From Indiicoccus explosivorum (GTDB lineage Bacteria; Bacillota; Bacilli; Bacillales_A; Planococcaceae), in NCBI RefSeq assembly GCF_002167005.1, contig NZ_NHTN01000017.1:22622-86621 (forward strand): DNA of 64,000 nt, read 5' to 3'. Below the pieces are notes generated by a model, which was not told the origin of the DNA, did not search any database, and saw nothing but the letters and a program-made list of their open reading frames with translations. Shown in pieces: positions 43,935 to 53,560 of the stretch. Each line of letters begins with the position of its first letter. Position 1 is the first letter of the stretch. The position numbers and the translations under genes are program-made.

Positions 43935-46900
43935 TCAGCTTTTGATCGCCCGGCAAATGATGGACGGACGCCGATTCCGGAATTCGACCGCCCCTTCGAG
44001 TTCGATGATTTCCTGCCCCTCCAGCTGGCTGCCGTATTTGGCGAATTCGCCGGGAAATAATGTGGCGCTCGCTGTCCCCGTTTCGTCTTCCAGTGTCACG
44101 AACGCCATCGCATCCCCTTTTTTCGTCCGAATCCGCTTAACTTCCTTAACCGTTCCTAAAACGGTCACGGCTGCCCGCTCGCGGCAGTTCGCGATTTCAT
44201 TGAGCGGCAGGAAACGGCTGCTGCGGCTGCGTTTTTCCAGTTCGACCGGGTGGTCCGACAAATAAAACCCGAGCGCTTCTTTTTCAAACGCCAGTTTTTC
44301 CTTCTCCGGCATCGGTCCGGCGGCCGTGTATTTCGGTTTCATGAACGAATCCCCGAGTCCGTCGAACAGTCCCGGCTCTTCTGTCGGCCGGATAAGCTCG
44401 GCGTGTTTTTCCGCCGCCTCCAAAGAAGCGAGCAGGATGGCCCGGTCCTTGCCGAAATCGTCGAATGCCCCTGCCAGAATCAGCGGGCGGACGTTCTTTT
44501 CTTTGAAATGGACAGCCGATATCCGCTCGGCGACATCGAACAGGCTGGTGAACGGCCCGTGTGTCCTGGCGCCGAGCAATGCGCGGACTGTGCTTCCCGG
44601 AACGCCCTTCACCGCGCTGAGCCCGAAGCGCAACCCTTCGCCTTCCACGGTGAATGAACCGGAACTGGACTGCACGGAAGGCGGCAGCATCCGGATTCCT
44701 TTCGCCTTCGCTTCTTGGATGAGCTGGCGCACTTTATCCGGACTGCCTGTAGCAGCGCTCAGAAGCGCCGCGTAGAAGTGCGCAGGTACATGCGCTTTCG
44801 CGAACGCCAGCCAGTATGAAATAAGGCTGTATGCCACTGCGTGGCTTTTCGGAAAGCCGTAATCCGCAAAGCGGACGATGAGGTCATATACCGCATCTGC
44901 CGTTTTCCTGTCATATCCTTTACCGAGCGCGCCGGAAACAAAGTGTTCCCGTTCCCTGTCCAGGATATCCCGGTTTTTCTTGCTGACTGCACGGCGGAGC
45001 AGGTCGGCCTCACCGAGCGAGAATCCCGCCATGACGGAAGCGATCCGCATGATCTGTTCCTGATAAGTGATCACGCCGTACGTCTCTTCCAGAATCGGTT
45101 CGAGTGCCGGATGGAGATAGCGGACCTGTTCCTCGCCTTTTTTCCGTTTTGCATACACCGGAATGAAATCCATCGGACCGGGCCGGTACAGCGCATTCAC
45201 CGCGACGATATCCCGGAAAGCTGTCGGCCTGATCAGCCGCAGCGCCCGCTGCATCCCCTCCGACTCCAGCTGGAAGACGCCGGCGGTATCACCCGCAGCG
45301 AGCAGCCGGAATGTCCCTTCGTCATCCAGCGGCACTTGCCGGAAATCGAGCCTGCGCCCTTCCGATTGCTTGACGAGCCGGCTGATGCGTTCAAGGATGG
45401 TCAAATTGCGCAGTCCGAGGAAATCCATTTTCAGCAGTCCCGTCTTTTCCAGGTCGTTCATCGGCCACTGAGTCATGAATATCCCCTCATTGCCTTGCTC
45501 GACCGGCACGATGTCGACCAGCGGGATCGGACTCAGTATGACGCCCGCCGCGTGTGTCGATGCGTTCCGCGGCAGGCCCTCGAGCGTTTTAGCAATCCTG
45601 TACCAATCCTCGCGCAGGCGGTCCCCGGCGACCCAGTCCCTGAATGGCACAGATTCTGCATGAACTTCGTCCAGCGTGATGCCTGGCCGGCTTGGAATCA
45701 TGCGGGAAACCGCCTCGAGGTCTTCAGCACTGAAGCCGAAGACACGTGCTGTATCGCGGGCGACTGCCTTGGCGGACAATGTGCCGTATGTGATGATCTG
45801 GGCTGTATGCCGGCTGCCATATTTTTTAGCGACATAGTCGATCACTTCCTGGCGGCGGTAATCGGCGAAATCCACGTCGATATCCGGCATGGTCACCCGT
45901 TCAGGATTCAGGAACCGCTCAAACAGCAAGCCGTGCCGGATCGGATCCACATCCGTTATCCGCAGTGCGTAGGCGACGAGTGACCCGGCGGATGAACCTC
46001 TCCCTGGTCCGGTCATGATGCCTTTGTCCCTGGCGAAACCGATAAAATCGGCGACAATCAAAAAATAATCGCTGTAACCCATATCGCTGATGACCGAAAG
46101 TTCATATGAAAGCCGCTCCTCATAGTCCTTCCCGATGCAATTCCGATCTTTCAGCCCCTGAAGGCACCGCTGCCTGAGATGGCTGTCGGCCGAAACGCCT
46201 TCCGGAAGCGGGAAGACCGGCAGGAATTGCTGGTTCCGGGGAATGCTGACATGGCAGGAAGCCATCAGTCTTTCGGTCTCTTCCAGCCATTCCGGCCGGT
46301 CTGAAAACCAGTCCTGGAATTCCGCTGCATCCGGCACATGCTGACCAGGGACCGGTCTTGCCCAATCTTCTTCGGCCAGCTTGCGGCCAAGCCGGATGGC
46401 GGTCGCTGCTTCATATGCCGATTCATCCGCTTCCCGGAAGTATCGGCAGACCTGTGTCGCCATGACCGGTACATCTTCAGCTTGGCACAGGCCCGAAAAA
46501 AACGATTCTTCAGGCAGCACCTTGCCACCCGGGCGGGTGACCGCTCCCCGAAGATCCCGGCCATATATTTCTTTCAGCGAACGGATGATTTCCTCCCCAC
46601 CGGAAGGATTCCAGCCGCTATCGAATAAGATGGCACAGCAGATTCCTTTCCGGTAAGCGGCTGCCCATTTGCCCGGCACAGTCTCTTTGCCGGTCGTTCC
46701 AAGCGCGCTGGAAAGCTTGAGCAGATTCCGGTACCCGTCGTCGTCTTTTGCATACAGGACGGTCCGGCAACTGCCTTCCGGCCATTCGAACATCGCGGAT
46801 AACCCGAGGACCGGTTTGATTCCTTTCTGCTCTGCGGCTTCAAAAAAAGGCAGAACACCATAGAGGGAACTGTTGACAACAGCAGCCGACTCTGTTTTTT

Positions 46901-46991
46901 GTTCTGCCAGAAAAGGAAACAAGTCATCAAGTCGCACAATGCTCTTCAACAGATCTGCAGACGTTGTAATGTGCGGATAAACCGTCGACAA
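43935..46991 (-). CDS. dnaE: DNA polymerase III alpha subunit DnaE (error-prone/lagging-strand type)
   Basis: 1018 residues; B. subtilis DnaE is about 1115. It extends RNA primers on the lagging strand. The N-terminal PHP region (about 1-200) is degenerate: it begins VYPHITTSADLL and reads VNSSLYG where active domains have HxH and TDH. The polymerase core has GPGRGSSAGSLVAYAL, PDIDVDFADYRR (catalytic Asp pair) and DFLGLRNLTIL. A tandem HhH region and a C-terminal OB domain (about 925-1010, VLGTVKEVKRIRTKKGDAMA) follow. TTG start at 46991, 8 bases after AAGGAGG, 17 bases after nrnA. Confidence 0.94.
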   Translation of the reverse strand: MSTVYPHITTSADLLKSIVRLDDLFPFLAEQKTESAAVVNSSLYGVLPFFEAAEQKGIKPVLGLSAMFEWPEGSCRTVLYAKDDDGYRNLLKLSSALGTTGKETVPGKWAAAYRKGICCAILFDSGWNPSGGEEIIRSLKEIYGRDLRGAVTRPGGKVLPEESFFSGLCQAEDVPVMATQVCRYFREADESAYEAATAIRLGRKLAEEDWARPVPGQHVPDAAEFQDWFSDRPEWLEETERLMASCHVSIPRNQQFLPVFPLPEGVSADSHLRQRCLQGLKDRNCIGKDYEERLSYELSVISDMGYSDYFLIVADFIGFARDKGIMTGPGRGSSAGSLVAYALRITDVDPIRHGLLFERFLNPERVTMPDIDVDFADYRRQEVIDYVAKKYGSRHTAQIITYGTLSAKAVARDTARVFGFSAEDLEAVSRMIPSRPGITLDEVHAESVPFRDWVAGDRLREDWYRIAKTLEGLPRNASTHAAGVILSPIPLVDIVPVEQGNEGIFMTQWPMNDLEKTGLLKMDFLGLRNLTILERISRLVKQSEGRRLDFRQVPLDDEGTFRLLAAGDTAGVFQLESEGMQRALRLIRPTAFRDIVAVNALYRPGPMDFIPVYAKRKKGEEQVRYLHPALEPILEETYGVITYQEQIMRIASVMAGFSLGEADLLRRAVSKKNRDILDREREHFVSGALGKGYDRKTADAVYDLIVRFADYGFPKSHAVAYSLISYWLAFAKAHVPAHFYAALLSAATGSPDKVRQLIQEAKAKGIRMLPPSVQSSSGSFTVEGEGLRFGLSAVKGVPGSTVRALLGARTHGPFTSLFDVAERISAVHFKEKNVRPLILAGAFDDFGKDRAILLASLEAAEKHAELIRPTEEPGLFDGLGDSFMKPKYTAAGPMPEKEKLAFEKEALGFYLSDHPVELEKRSRSSRFLPLNEIANCRERAAVTVLGTVKEVKRIRTKKGDAMAFVTLEDETGTASATLFPGEFAKYGSQLEGQEIIELEGAVEFRNRRPSIICRAIKS

Positions 46992-47008
46992 TTCGTTCCC
47001 CTCCTTCC

Positions 47009-47950
47009 TTATTCAGCTGCACAAATTTCTTTAAGCCGGGCGATGACACGATCGGCTTCTTCCCACGACAATACGGTCGCACCGGAAGCGAGCGGATGGC
47101 CGCCGCCGCCGAAGTCTTTGGCAAGGCCGTTGATGACCGGGCCCTTCGAGCGGAGCCGGACACGGATTTCGCCATCTTCTTCGATGAAGATCGCCCATGC
47201 CCGGATCCCTTTCATGGAACCGAGCGTCCCGACGAGCAGCGACGTTTCAGAAGGTGAAACCCCGAATTCCGCCAATACCGTTTTCGGCAATTTCACATAA
47301 ACACATCCGTTTTTGTCCATTTCGGCATGCTGGAACAGGTAGCCCTGCAGTTTCAGGACATGGGGCTCACGCTCGTACATGGCGTTATGGAGAGCTTCCC
47401 GGTCGAAAGCGAAGCTGGCAAGATCCCCTGCCGCTTCAAACGTATGCCTGGTCGTACTCGGATACATGAAGCGCCCTGTATCTCCCACAATCCCGGCATA
47501 CAGAAGCCGTGCAGCCGAGTCCGGCATTTGCCACCCTTCCTTTTCACATCCGTATGTATAAAGGTCGTAGATCAGCTCGGAAGCGGAGCTCGCCATCGTA
47601 TTGACCCAGACGAAATCGCCATACCCGTCATCATTCGGGTGATGATCGATTTTGATCAGCTTCTCACCGCTTGTGTAGCGCTGGCCGTCGATCCGTTCGG
47701 TATTCGCCGTATCCGTCACGATGACGAGTGCCTCCCTGTAATCCGTGTCCGTTACGTGATCGGGTTCCGCCAGGTAGCCGAGCGTCTCATCATGTTCACC
47801 TGCCGAAAGGATGCGCTTGTCAGGATAGTTGTGCTCCAGAAGTTTCTGCAGGCCGATCTGTGATCCGTAGGCATCCGGATCCGGACGTACATGCCGATGG
47901 ATGATGATCGTCCTGTATGCTTTAATTGTGTCAATGATTTGACCTTTCAT
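47009..47950 (-). CDS. nrnA: Bifunctional oligoribonuclease and pAp phosphatase NrnA
   Basis: 313 residues (B. subtilis NrnA/YtqI 313). It degrades 2-5 nt RNAs and dephosphorylates 3'-phosphoadenosine 5'-phosphate. The DHH domain shows IHRHVRPDPDAYGSQ (motif I), VTDTA (II), IDHHPNDDGYGD (III) and GDTGRF (IV); the DHHA1 domain ends GGGHPLASGAT. ATG at 47950 has AAGGGAG upstream. It is followed by dnaE; ytrH and ytrI of B. subtilis are not between them. Confidence 0.95.
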   Translation of the reverse strand: MKGQIIDTIKAYRTIIIHRHVRPDPDAYGSQIGLQKLLEHNYPDKRILSAGEHDETLGYLAEPDHVTDTDYREALVIVTDTANTERIDGQRYTSGEKLIKIDHHPNDDGYGDFVWVNTMASSASELIYDLYTYGCEKEGWQMPDSAARLLYAGIVGDTGRFMYPSTTRHTFEAAGDLASFAFDREALHNAMYEREPHVLKLQGYLFQHAEMDKNGCVYVKLPKTVLAEFGVSPSETSLLVGTLGSMKGIRAWAIFIEEDGEIRVRLRSKGPVINGLAKDFGGGGHPLASGATVLSWEEADRVIARLKEICAAE

Positions 47951-48045
47951 TATCTTCCACTCCCTTACAGCATGGAATCCGGTCGCATTTTCGTCCGTCA
48001 GCCGCTACAATTGTATCGAGAGCATCGACTGACAGGAGGACACTC

Positions 48046-48345
48046 ATGCTGTTATTTGTATTTGTCATCACCGTATCCGCTGTTTTTTATTTATACTATA
48101 AAACGAAGCAGTTCCGCTCGCACTTGCCGGTCCGCAAGAACTGGTACAAGAGCAAAGCCGGAGTCGCTCTCGGCTTGTTCCTTCTTGCGTTCGGCGTCAA
48201 CCTGCTGTTCTTGGATCCGTCGGCGGTTTCTTATGTAATCGCTGCTGTCTTCATCATCCTCGGGGTGATGATGGCGTATACGAATTATCAGGCAGCCCTC
48301 TATCACAGTAAATTCCTGGAGGAAGAGCGGCGAATCAACCCTTAA
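48046..48345 (+). CDS. ytpI: YtpI-like small membrane protein
   Basis: 99 residues with three hydrophobic helices (about 2-17, 38-56, 61-78) and a basic loop KTKQFRSHLPVRKNWYKSK. It resembles YtpI, which lies at the same place in B. subtilis, divergent from nrnA. Function unknown. ATG at 48046 has AGGAGG 6 bases upstream; a shared terminator with ytoI follows. Confidence 0.8.
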   Translation: MLLFVFVITVSAVFYLYYKTKQFRSHLPVRKNWYKSKAGVALGLFLLAFGVNLLFLDPSAVSYVIAAVFIILGVMMAYTNYQAALYHSKFLEEERRINP

Positions 48346-48346
48346 G

Positions 48347-48376
48347 GAAATCCCCCTTCAGAAAAGGGGGATTTTT
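48347..48376. terminator. Bidirectional terminator between ytpI and ytoI
   Basis: AAATCCCCCTT / AAGGGGGATTT with a 5-base loop has TTTTTT on the plus side and TTTCC on the minus side. It serves the convergent pair. Confidence 0.9.
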
Positions 48377-48393
48377 TCATGCATTTCCGCTGC

Positions 48394-49695
48394 CTACCGA
48401 TCCAGGAATTGAAGCGTCATGAGCGCTTTCCCGACCACTTCCTCATCTACGGATACTTCCACGTCGATCTTCGCCGACTTTCGGCTGATATCCAAAATGG
48501 CGGTCCTGGCCGACAGAACCGATTCAAGCTGGACCGGCTTCAGGAAAAAGATCGTGACATGTTCGATCACGCCTTCCCGCCGTTTCCGGGCTTTCAGCGC
48601 CTGGATTGCGGCTTCTGAAAGCATGGCAGTGAAGGCACCTGAAGACAGCGAGCCGTAAGCATTCGTCATTTGAGGCGTGACGGTGAATGTGAGCTCCCCG
48701 TCACCGGACAGCTGAAGCTGATTTTTGACTAGATCGTCGATCGTGTCTCCCTGCTGGGGCTGCCGCTGGGCGGTCTGGAGAGCTTTCAGTACGTCCTGTC
48801 TGCTGATGATGCCTTCCAGGTAACCGGAATCCCCAATGATCGGCAGCAAGTCGATCCCTTCCCAGATCATCCGGTGCCCTGCAGAAGCGACGCTCATTTT
48901 CATCGTCCCCGCAATCGGGTCCTTCGTCATCACTTTATCGATGCGTTCTCCGGAATCACAGCCGATCACGTCATGGGCAGTTATGATGCCCTTGAGTTTC
49001 CCCGCTTCATCGACGACCGGGAATCCCCCGTGGCTCGTTCGTTCGTTCAGTTCATGATAGCGGTCGACAGTATCACTTTCCTGCAAGGCATGGGTTTCCT
49101 CGGACGGCACGACGATGTCTTCGATTAGCAGGATATCTTTTTTGATTAGCTGGTCGTAAATCGCCCGGTTGATCATCGCAGCGACGGTGAATGTGTCGTA
49201 GCTTGTGGAGATGACCGGAAGTTCCAGCTCATCCGCAAGCCGCTTGACCGCGTCTGTGACATCGAATCCGCCGGTCACGAGCACCCCCGCACCGGCACGG
49301 AGTCCGTATTCATGCGCTTTTGCGCGGTTCCCGACAATGAGCAGGTTATCCGCTTCCGTATAGCGCATCATGTCTTCGAGCTGCATGGCGCCGATGACGA
49401 ATTTTGTGAGTGTCTTATGGAGGCCGTTCCGTCCGCCAAGCACTTGACCGTCCACGATGTTCACGATTTCCGCGTAGGTGAGCCGCTCGATGTTCTCCTT
49501 TTTCTTCCGTTCGATCCGGATGGTCCCGACCCGCTCGATCGTACTGACGAGCCGCTGCGTCTCCGCTTCTTTGATCGCCCGGTAAGCGGTCCCTTCGCTC
49601 ACCTGCAGCTCCTTCGCGATCCTGCGCACGGAAATTTTTTCGCCGACTTCCAGCGATTCAATATAATTCAGTATCTGCTCGTGTTTCGTCGCCAT
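48394..49695 (-). CDS. ytoI: CBS/DRTGG/hot-dog domain protein YtoI
   Basis: 433 residues. Order of domains: N-terminal winged helix of HTH type (about 1-65, ISVRRIAKELQVSEGTAYRA), DRTGG domain (about 70-180, with VLVTGGFDVTDAV), two CBS domains (about 190-310, adenine-nucleotide binding), and a C-terminal hot-dog thioesterase/MaoC-like domain (about 325-430). It is probably a nucleotide-sensing regulator; the target is unknown. The ATG at 49695 (AGGTGAG upstream) marks the conserved start MATKHEQILNYIE; upstream in-frame residues are not conserved. Confidence 0.88.
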   Translation of the reverse strand: MATKHEQILNYIESLEVGEKISVRRIAKELQVSEGTAYRAIKEAETQRLVSTIERVGTIRIERKKKENIERLTYAEIVNIVDGQVLGGRNGLHKTLTKFVIGAMQLEDMMRYTEADNLLIVGNRAKAHEYGLRAGAGVLVTGGFDVTDAVKRLADELELPVISTSYDTFTVAAMINRAIYDQLIKKDILLIEDIVVPSEETHALQESDTVDRYHELNERTSHGGFPVVDEAGKLKGIITAHDVIGCDSGERIDKVMTKDPIAGTMKMSVASAGHRMIWEGIDLLPIIGDSGYLEGIISRQDVLKALQTAQRQPQQGDTIDDLVKNQLQLSGDGELTFTVTPQMTNAYGSLSSGAFTAMLSEAAIQALKARKRREGVIEHVTIFFLKPVQLESVLSARTAILDISRKSAKIDVEVSVDEEVVGKALMTLQFLDR

Positions 49696-49758
49696 CGTCT
49701 CACCTGTTTCTGCATCTGATATCGTTGGTCTCAGTGTACCATAATCCCTATGAAAACG

Positions 49759-49793
49759 GACAGACCCGGGGAGAAGTTCTCCCCGGGCCTGTT
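49759..49793 (-). terminator. Terminator after ytkL
   Basis: CAGGCCCGGGGAGAA / TTCTCCCCGGGTCTG forms a nearly perfect 15-bp stem with almost no loop, 5 bases after the ytkL stop; the following T run is interrupted. Confidence 0.7.
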
Positions 49794-49797
49794 CCAC

Positions 49798-50478
49798 TCA
49801 AAGTTCGATCGTTTCCCCTGCTTTTAAGATGACGGTTTCGGCGCCTTTGACCAGTTCCTTGAAATGCTCCGGATTCTGTTCGATCGGCGGGAAGGTGTTG
49901 TAGTGGATCGGCACGATTTTTTCGGCACCGAGCAGCTCTGCCGCAAAGGCAGCATCTTCCGGCCCCATCGTGAAATAATCGCCGATCGGCAGGAAGGCCA
50001 CATCGATTTTATGGCGTTCCCCGATCATTTTCATGTCGCCGAACACGCCAGTATCCCCCGCGTGATAAATCGTTTTCCCTTCCGCTGTGAATAAAATCCC
50101 GGTCGGCATGCCGGTGTAGACGATCCCCATCTCATCGTCAGTGAAGGAAGAAGAATGGAAAGCATGGGTCAGTTTCACTGTACCGAATTCAAAATCACAT
50201 TTTCCGCCGATGTTCATCCCTTGCGTGTTCACGCCTTTATTGCCCAGATATTCGGCAAGCTCGACCGTGGCGACGACAAGGGCGTCATTGTCAGCGGCCA
50301 GCTGGACCGTGTCGCCGACATGATCGCCGTGTCCGTGCGTCAAAAGGATTACATCCGGTTTTTCCTCATTCACCTTCAAATCGGTCTGTCCGTTGCCTGT
50401 GATGAACGGGTCGATCAGAATGGTGTGCTTTTCTGTCTTGATTTTCACGACGGAATGGCCATGGAATGAAACCTTCAT
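49798..50478 (-). CDS. ytkL: UPF0173 metallo-beta-lactamase-fold hydrolase YtkL
   Basis: 226 residues, family length. The metal site [10 protein letters not shown] (about 50-59), a further YHAGDTG and a final PIHYNTFP are intact, as in metal-dependent hydrolases of the MBL fold. The physiological substrate is unknown. ATG at 50478 is divergent from the peptidase gene; ytoI follows beyond a terminator, matching the B. subtilis order. Confidence 0.92.
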   Translation of the reverse strand: MKVSFHGHSVVKIKTEKHTILIDPFITGNGQTDLKVNEEKPDVILLTHGHGDHVGDTVQLAADNDALVVATVELAEYLGNKGVNTQGMNIGGKCDFEFGTVKLTHAFHSSSFTDDEMGIVYTGMPTGILFTAEGKTIYHAGDTGVFGDMKMIGERHKIDVAFLPIGDYFTMGPEDAAFAAELLGAEKIVPIHYNTFPPIEQNPEHFKELVKGAETVILKAGETIEL

Positions 50479-50560
50479 CTGAATCCCTCCTGAATTTTCG
50501 CTTATAGCTGTTTCTTACCCTTATGTTTGTTATGCTACACAAGAAAGGAGTGGAAATTCA

Positions 50561-51658
50561 ATGAATAAAATCGAACGCCTGCAGGAATTCATGAAGAAAC
50601 AGTCCGCAGATGCCGTGCTGCTCACCAACCCCGATAATGTATTTTACATAACCGGATTCCGCAGCAATCCGCACGAACGCCTTTTCGGGGTCATGCTGTT
50701 CGCTGAGGCGGAACCTTTCATCATTTGTCCGAAAATGGAAGTCCCGGATGCGAAAGCTGCCGGCTGGCCTTATGAAGCGGTCGGTCATGAGGATACAGAT
50801 GATGCGATGGAAATCCTCCATGGAGCGGCTTCGGCAAGAAACGCCCAGATCAAAAAGATCGCCGTCGAAAAATCCCATTTGACGGTCGACCGATATGAGG
50901 CCATTTCGTCGTTATTCTCCGGAGCGGCTTTCACTTCCGCCGATGACGAACTGAACCGGATGCGCGTCATCAAAGATGCCGAGGAAATCGAGCGGCTGGC
51001 CGAGGCGGCGGAATTCGCCGACTTTGCTATCGAAACCGGCTGCAGGGCGCTCAAGGAAGGGATCACCGAACTTGAAGTGCTGTCTGAGATCGAGCTCGCG
51101 CTGAAGAAACGCGGCGTAACACATATGTCGTTCGATACGATGGTGCTGTTCGGCGATAAGACCGCGTCGCCCCATGGCAAACCCGGGGACCGCAAACTCC
51201 AAAAAGGGGATTTTGTCCTGTTCGACCTTGGTGTCATCTGGAAAGGCTATTGTTCGGATATCACACGGACGGTGGCTTTCGGGGAACCTTCCGATGAACA
51301 GCGCCGGATTTATGAAACGGTGCTCAAAGCAGAACTCGCAGCTGTCGAGGCGTCGCGCGCCGGCACAACAGCTGCGGAACTGGATGCGACCGCGCGGAAC
51401 GTCATTGAAGAAGCCGGTTATGGCAGTTACTTCACCCACCGGCTTGGCCACGGACTCGGGATTTCGGTACACGAGTACCCGTCCCTCCACGGTGCGAACG
51501 ACCTGCCGCTCGAAACTGGCATGGTGTTCACTGTGGAGCCGGGAATTTACGTAACCGGCACTGCCGGAGTCCGGATTGAGGATGACCTGGTGCTCACGGA
51601 GAAAGGTGTCAGGGTGCTCACGAAGTTCCCGAAAGAACTCCAGGTGATCAGCGGTTAA
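50561..51658 (+). CDS. M24 family Xaa-Pro dipeptidase/aminopeptidase
   Basis: 365 residues. An N-terminal creatinase-like domain (about 1-130, DAVLLTNPDNVFYITGFRSN) precedes the pita-bread M24 domain with all metal ligands: FDLGVIWKGYCSDITRTV (two Asp), HRLGHGLGISVHEYPS (His), TVEPGIYV (Glu) and RIEDDLV (Glu). It cleaves X-Pro peptides in the cytoplasm. Start ATG 50561 has AAAGGAG 10 bases before. It ends in a strong bidirectional terminator facing ald. Confidence 0.93.
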   Translation: MNKIERLQEFMKKQSADAVLLTNPDNVFYITGFRSNPHERLFGVMLFAEAEPFIICPKMEVPDAKAAGWPYEAVGHEDTDDAMEILHGAASARNAQIKKIAVEKSHLTVDRYEAISSLFSGAAFTSADDELNRMRVIKDAEEIERLAEAAEFADFAIETGCRALKEGITELEVLSEIELALKKRGVTHMSFDTMVLFGDKTASPHGKPGDRKLQKGDFVLFDLGVIWKGYCSDITRTVAFGEPSDEQRRIYETVLKAELAAVEASRAGTTAAELDATARNVIEEAGYGSYFTHRLGHGLGISVHEYPSLHGANDLPLETGMVFTVEPGIYVTGTAGVRIEDDLVLTEKGVRVLTKFPKELQVISG

Positions 51659-51686
51659 TACAGGACAGCCGATAGAAAAATTACAA

Positions 51687-51725
51687 GAAAAGCCCTTCCG
51701 GAACCGGGTTCCGGAAGGGCTTTTC
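51687..51725. terminator. Bidirectional terminator between the peptidase and ald
   Basis: AAAAGCCCTTCCGGAACC / GGTTCCGGAAGGGCTTTT is a near-perfect hairpin with A and T runs on both sides, serving the convergent genes. Confidence 0.93.
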
Positions 51726-51732
51726 TTCATGA

Positions 51733-52845
51733 TTACAGCAACTCGTCAGCAGCCTTGTATTCCAGTCCCTGGTCATCCGCTACAGCTCTATATGTAACGT
51801 AACCCTGAAGAGTGTTGAGACCTTTTCTGAGCGCTTCATTATCTTTGCAGGCTTGTCTGTACCCTTTATTCGCGATTTCGACGGCGTATGGCACGGTCAC
51901 ATTCGTCAGCCCGAGCGTGGATGTGCGAGGCACCGCCCCCGGCATATTGGCGACGGCGTAGTGGACGACATCATGCTTCACGTATGTCGGATCGTCATGT
52001 GTGGTAATCCGGTCGGTCGTCTCGAATATACCGCCCTGATCAATCGCGATATCCACCACAACCGATCCCGGTTTCATCGAACGGATCATTTCTTCGGTGA
52101 CCAATTTCGGTGCTTTTGCGCCCGGAATCAGGACAGCACCGATCACCAGGTCGGACTCCGCGACCGCTTCCGCGATCCGGAGCGGATTCGAGATTAAGGT
52201 CTGGACACTGTTGCCGAATAAGTCATCCAGCTGACGGAGACGTTCGGGGCTCAAATCGATGATCGTCACCTTGGCGCCCATCCCGATTGCGATTTTCGCC
52301 GCGTTCGTTCCCGCGACTCCCCCGCCGATGACGGTCACGGTGCCGCGGTCGACGCCAGGGATGCCGCTCAGCAGGATGCCTGAACCGCCGTGGTTCTTCT
52401 CGAGGAACTGTGCGCCGATCTGCGTCGCCATCCGGCCGGCCACTTCGCTCATCGGTGTCAGCAGCGGAAGCGATCTGTTCGGAAGCTGAACCGTCTCATA
52501 GGCGATGGCGGTCACTTTGCTGTTCAGCAGCGCTTTCGTCAGTTCCGGTTCCGGTGCCAAGTGCAAGTATGTGAAAAGAATAAGATCTTCCCGGAAATAC
52601 CGGTATTCGGACTGGACCGGTTCCTTCACTTTCATGACCATTTCCTGAGCCCATGCCTCTTCCGCGGAATCGGCGATCACAGCGCCGGCTTCGCGGTAAT
52701 CCTCGTCTGTAAAGCCTGATCCGAGACCGGCCCCGGCTTCCACATGGACCTCGTGTCCATGCATGGTCAAATTGACGACACCCGCCGGCGTCATCGCCAC
52801 CCGGTTCTCATTGTTCTTCACTTCCGCAGGCACTCCAATACGCAT
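51733..52845 (-). CDS. ald: Alanine dehydrogenase
   Basis: 370 residues, family norm. It converts L-alanine to pyruvate and ammonia with NAD, used for alanine catabolism. Features: [20 protein letters not shown] at the start, catalytic Lys and His in MKVKEPV and [10 protein letters not shown], the NAD-binding [17 protein letters not shown] at about 168-184 and [10 protein letters not shown] set the start at ATG 52845 (GGAGGG 7 bases upstream), not the in-frame TTG. A promoter probably lies near 52900 but is not clear. It diverges from the usp gene. Confidence 0.97.
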   Translation of the reverse strand: MRIGVPAEVKNNENRVAMTPAGVVNLTMHGHEVHVEAGAGLGSGFTDEDYREAGAVIADSAEEAWAQEMVMKVKEPVQSEYRYFREDLILFTYLHLAPEPELTKALLNSKVTAIAYETVQLPNRSLPLLTPMSEVAGRMATQIGAQFLEKNHGGSGILLSGIPGVDRGTVTVIGGGVAGTNAAKIAIGMGAKVTIIDLSPERLRQLDDLFGNSVQTLISNPLRIAEAVAESDLVIGAVLIPGAKAPKLVTEEMIRSMKPGSVVVDIAIDQGGIFETTDRITTHDDPTYVKHDVVHYAVANMPGAVPRTSTLGLTNVTVPYAVEIANKGYRQACKDNEALRKGLNTLQGYVTYRAVADDQGLEYKAADELL

Positions 52846-53055
52846 TGCCAAACCCTCCTGTACTCATAATTAACATTGTGTATCCAAAACCATCAAAGCA
52901 CATCCATTCTATCAGATATCCTTTCTTTTTACGCTACCCTTCGGTTAATTTTCAGGAAAAGTTTCGGTACTTCCGGTCGTTATTTTTGCCAAATTGCAGG
53001 AACCCGCCATCCAGACGGCGAAATGAATCAATACAATGATTTGGAGGGATTGAAC

Positions 53056-53517
53056 ATGACGTTGCCGTATAAGCAAGTTATCGTGGCAGTGGACGGGTCG
53101 AAAGAAGCGGAGTGGGCGTTCAAAAAGTCGATCGGGATCGCGAAACGGAATAACGCGGTCCTGAACCTCGTCAATATTATCGACACTCGATCTTTCGCCG
53201 CAATCGAAGCCTATGACCGGTCGATTGCGGATCGGGCGGAGAGATTCGCGGGGGACCTTCTGGGAGGATATAAAGCGGAAGCGGAGGCCGCCGGCGTGGA
53301 GCACGTCAGCATCATCATCGAGTACGGCTCCCCTAAAACTGTCATTCCGCGGGACATCGCCCCGAAAATCGGCGCGGACCTCATTATCTGCGGCGCTACC
53401 GGTCTGAATGCGATCGAGCGGTTCCTGATCGGCAGCGTATCGGAGCAGATCGTCCGCTCCAGCAAATGCGATGTCCTCGTCGTCCGGACCGAAGAGCACG
53501 ACGAACAGGACACATAG
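53056..53517 (+). CDS. Universal stress protein (UspA family)
   Basis: 153 residues, one Usp domain. VIVAVDGSKEAEWAFKKSIG at the start and the ATP-binding pattern GATGLNAIERFLIGSVSEQI are both present, so it is the ATP-binding type. The open frame extends 60 codons upstream, but GGAGGG before the ATG at 53056 and the family start mark the beginning. It lies between ald (divergent) and ackA (convergent). Role in stress survival is inferred from the family. Confidence 0.92.
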   Translation: MTLPYKQVIVAVDGSKEAEWAFKKSIGIAKRNNAVLNLVNIIDTRSFAAIEAYDRSIADRAERFAGDLLGGYKAEAEAAGVEHVSIIIEYGSPKTVIPRDIAPKIGADLIICGATGLNAIERFLIGSVSEQIVRSSKCDVLVVRTEEHDEQDT

Positions 53518-53520
53518 ACG

Positions 53521-53558
53521 AAAGAAACACCGGCAGCCGAGACTGCCGGTGTTTCTTT
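53521..53558. terminator. Bidirectional terminator between usp and ackA
   Basis: AAAGAAACACCGGCAG / CTGCCGGTGTTTCTTT is a perfect 16-bp stem with a 6-base loop, shared by the convergent genes. Confidence 0.92.
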
Positions 53559-53560
53559 GG

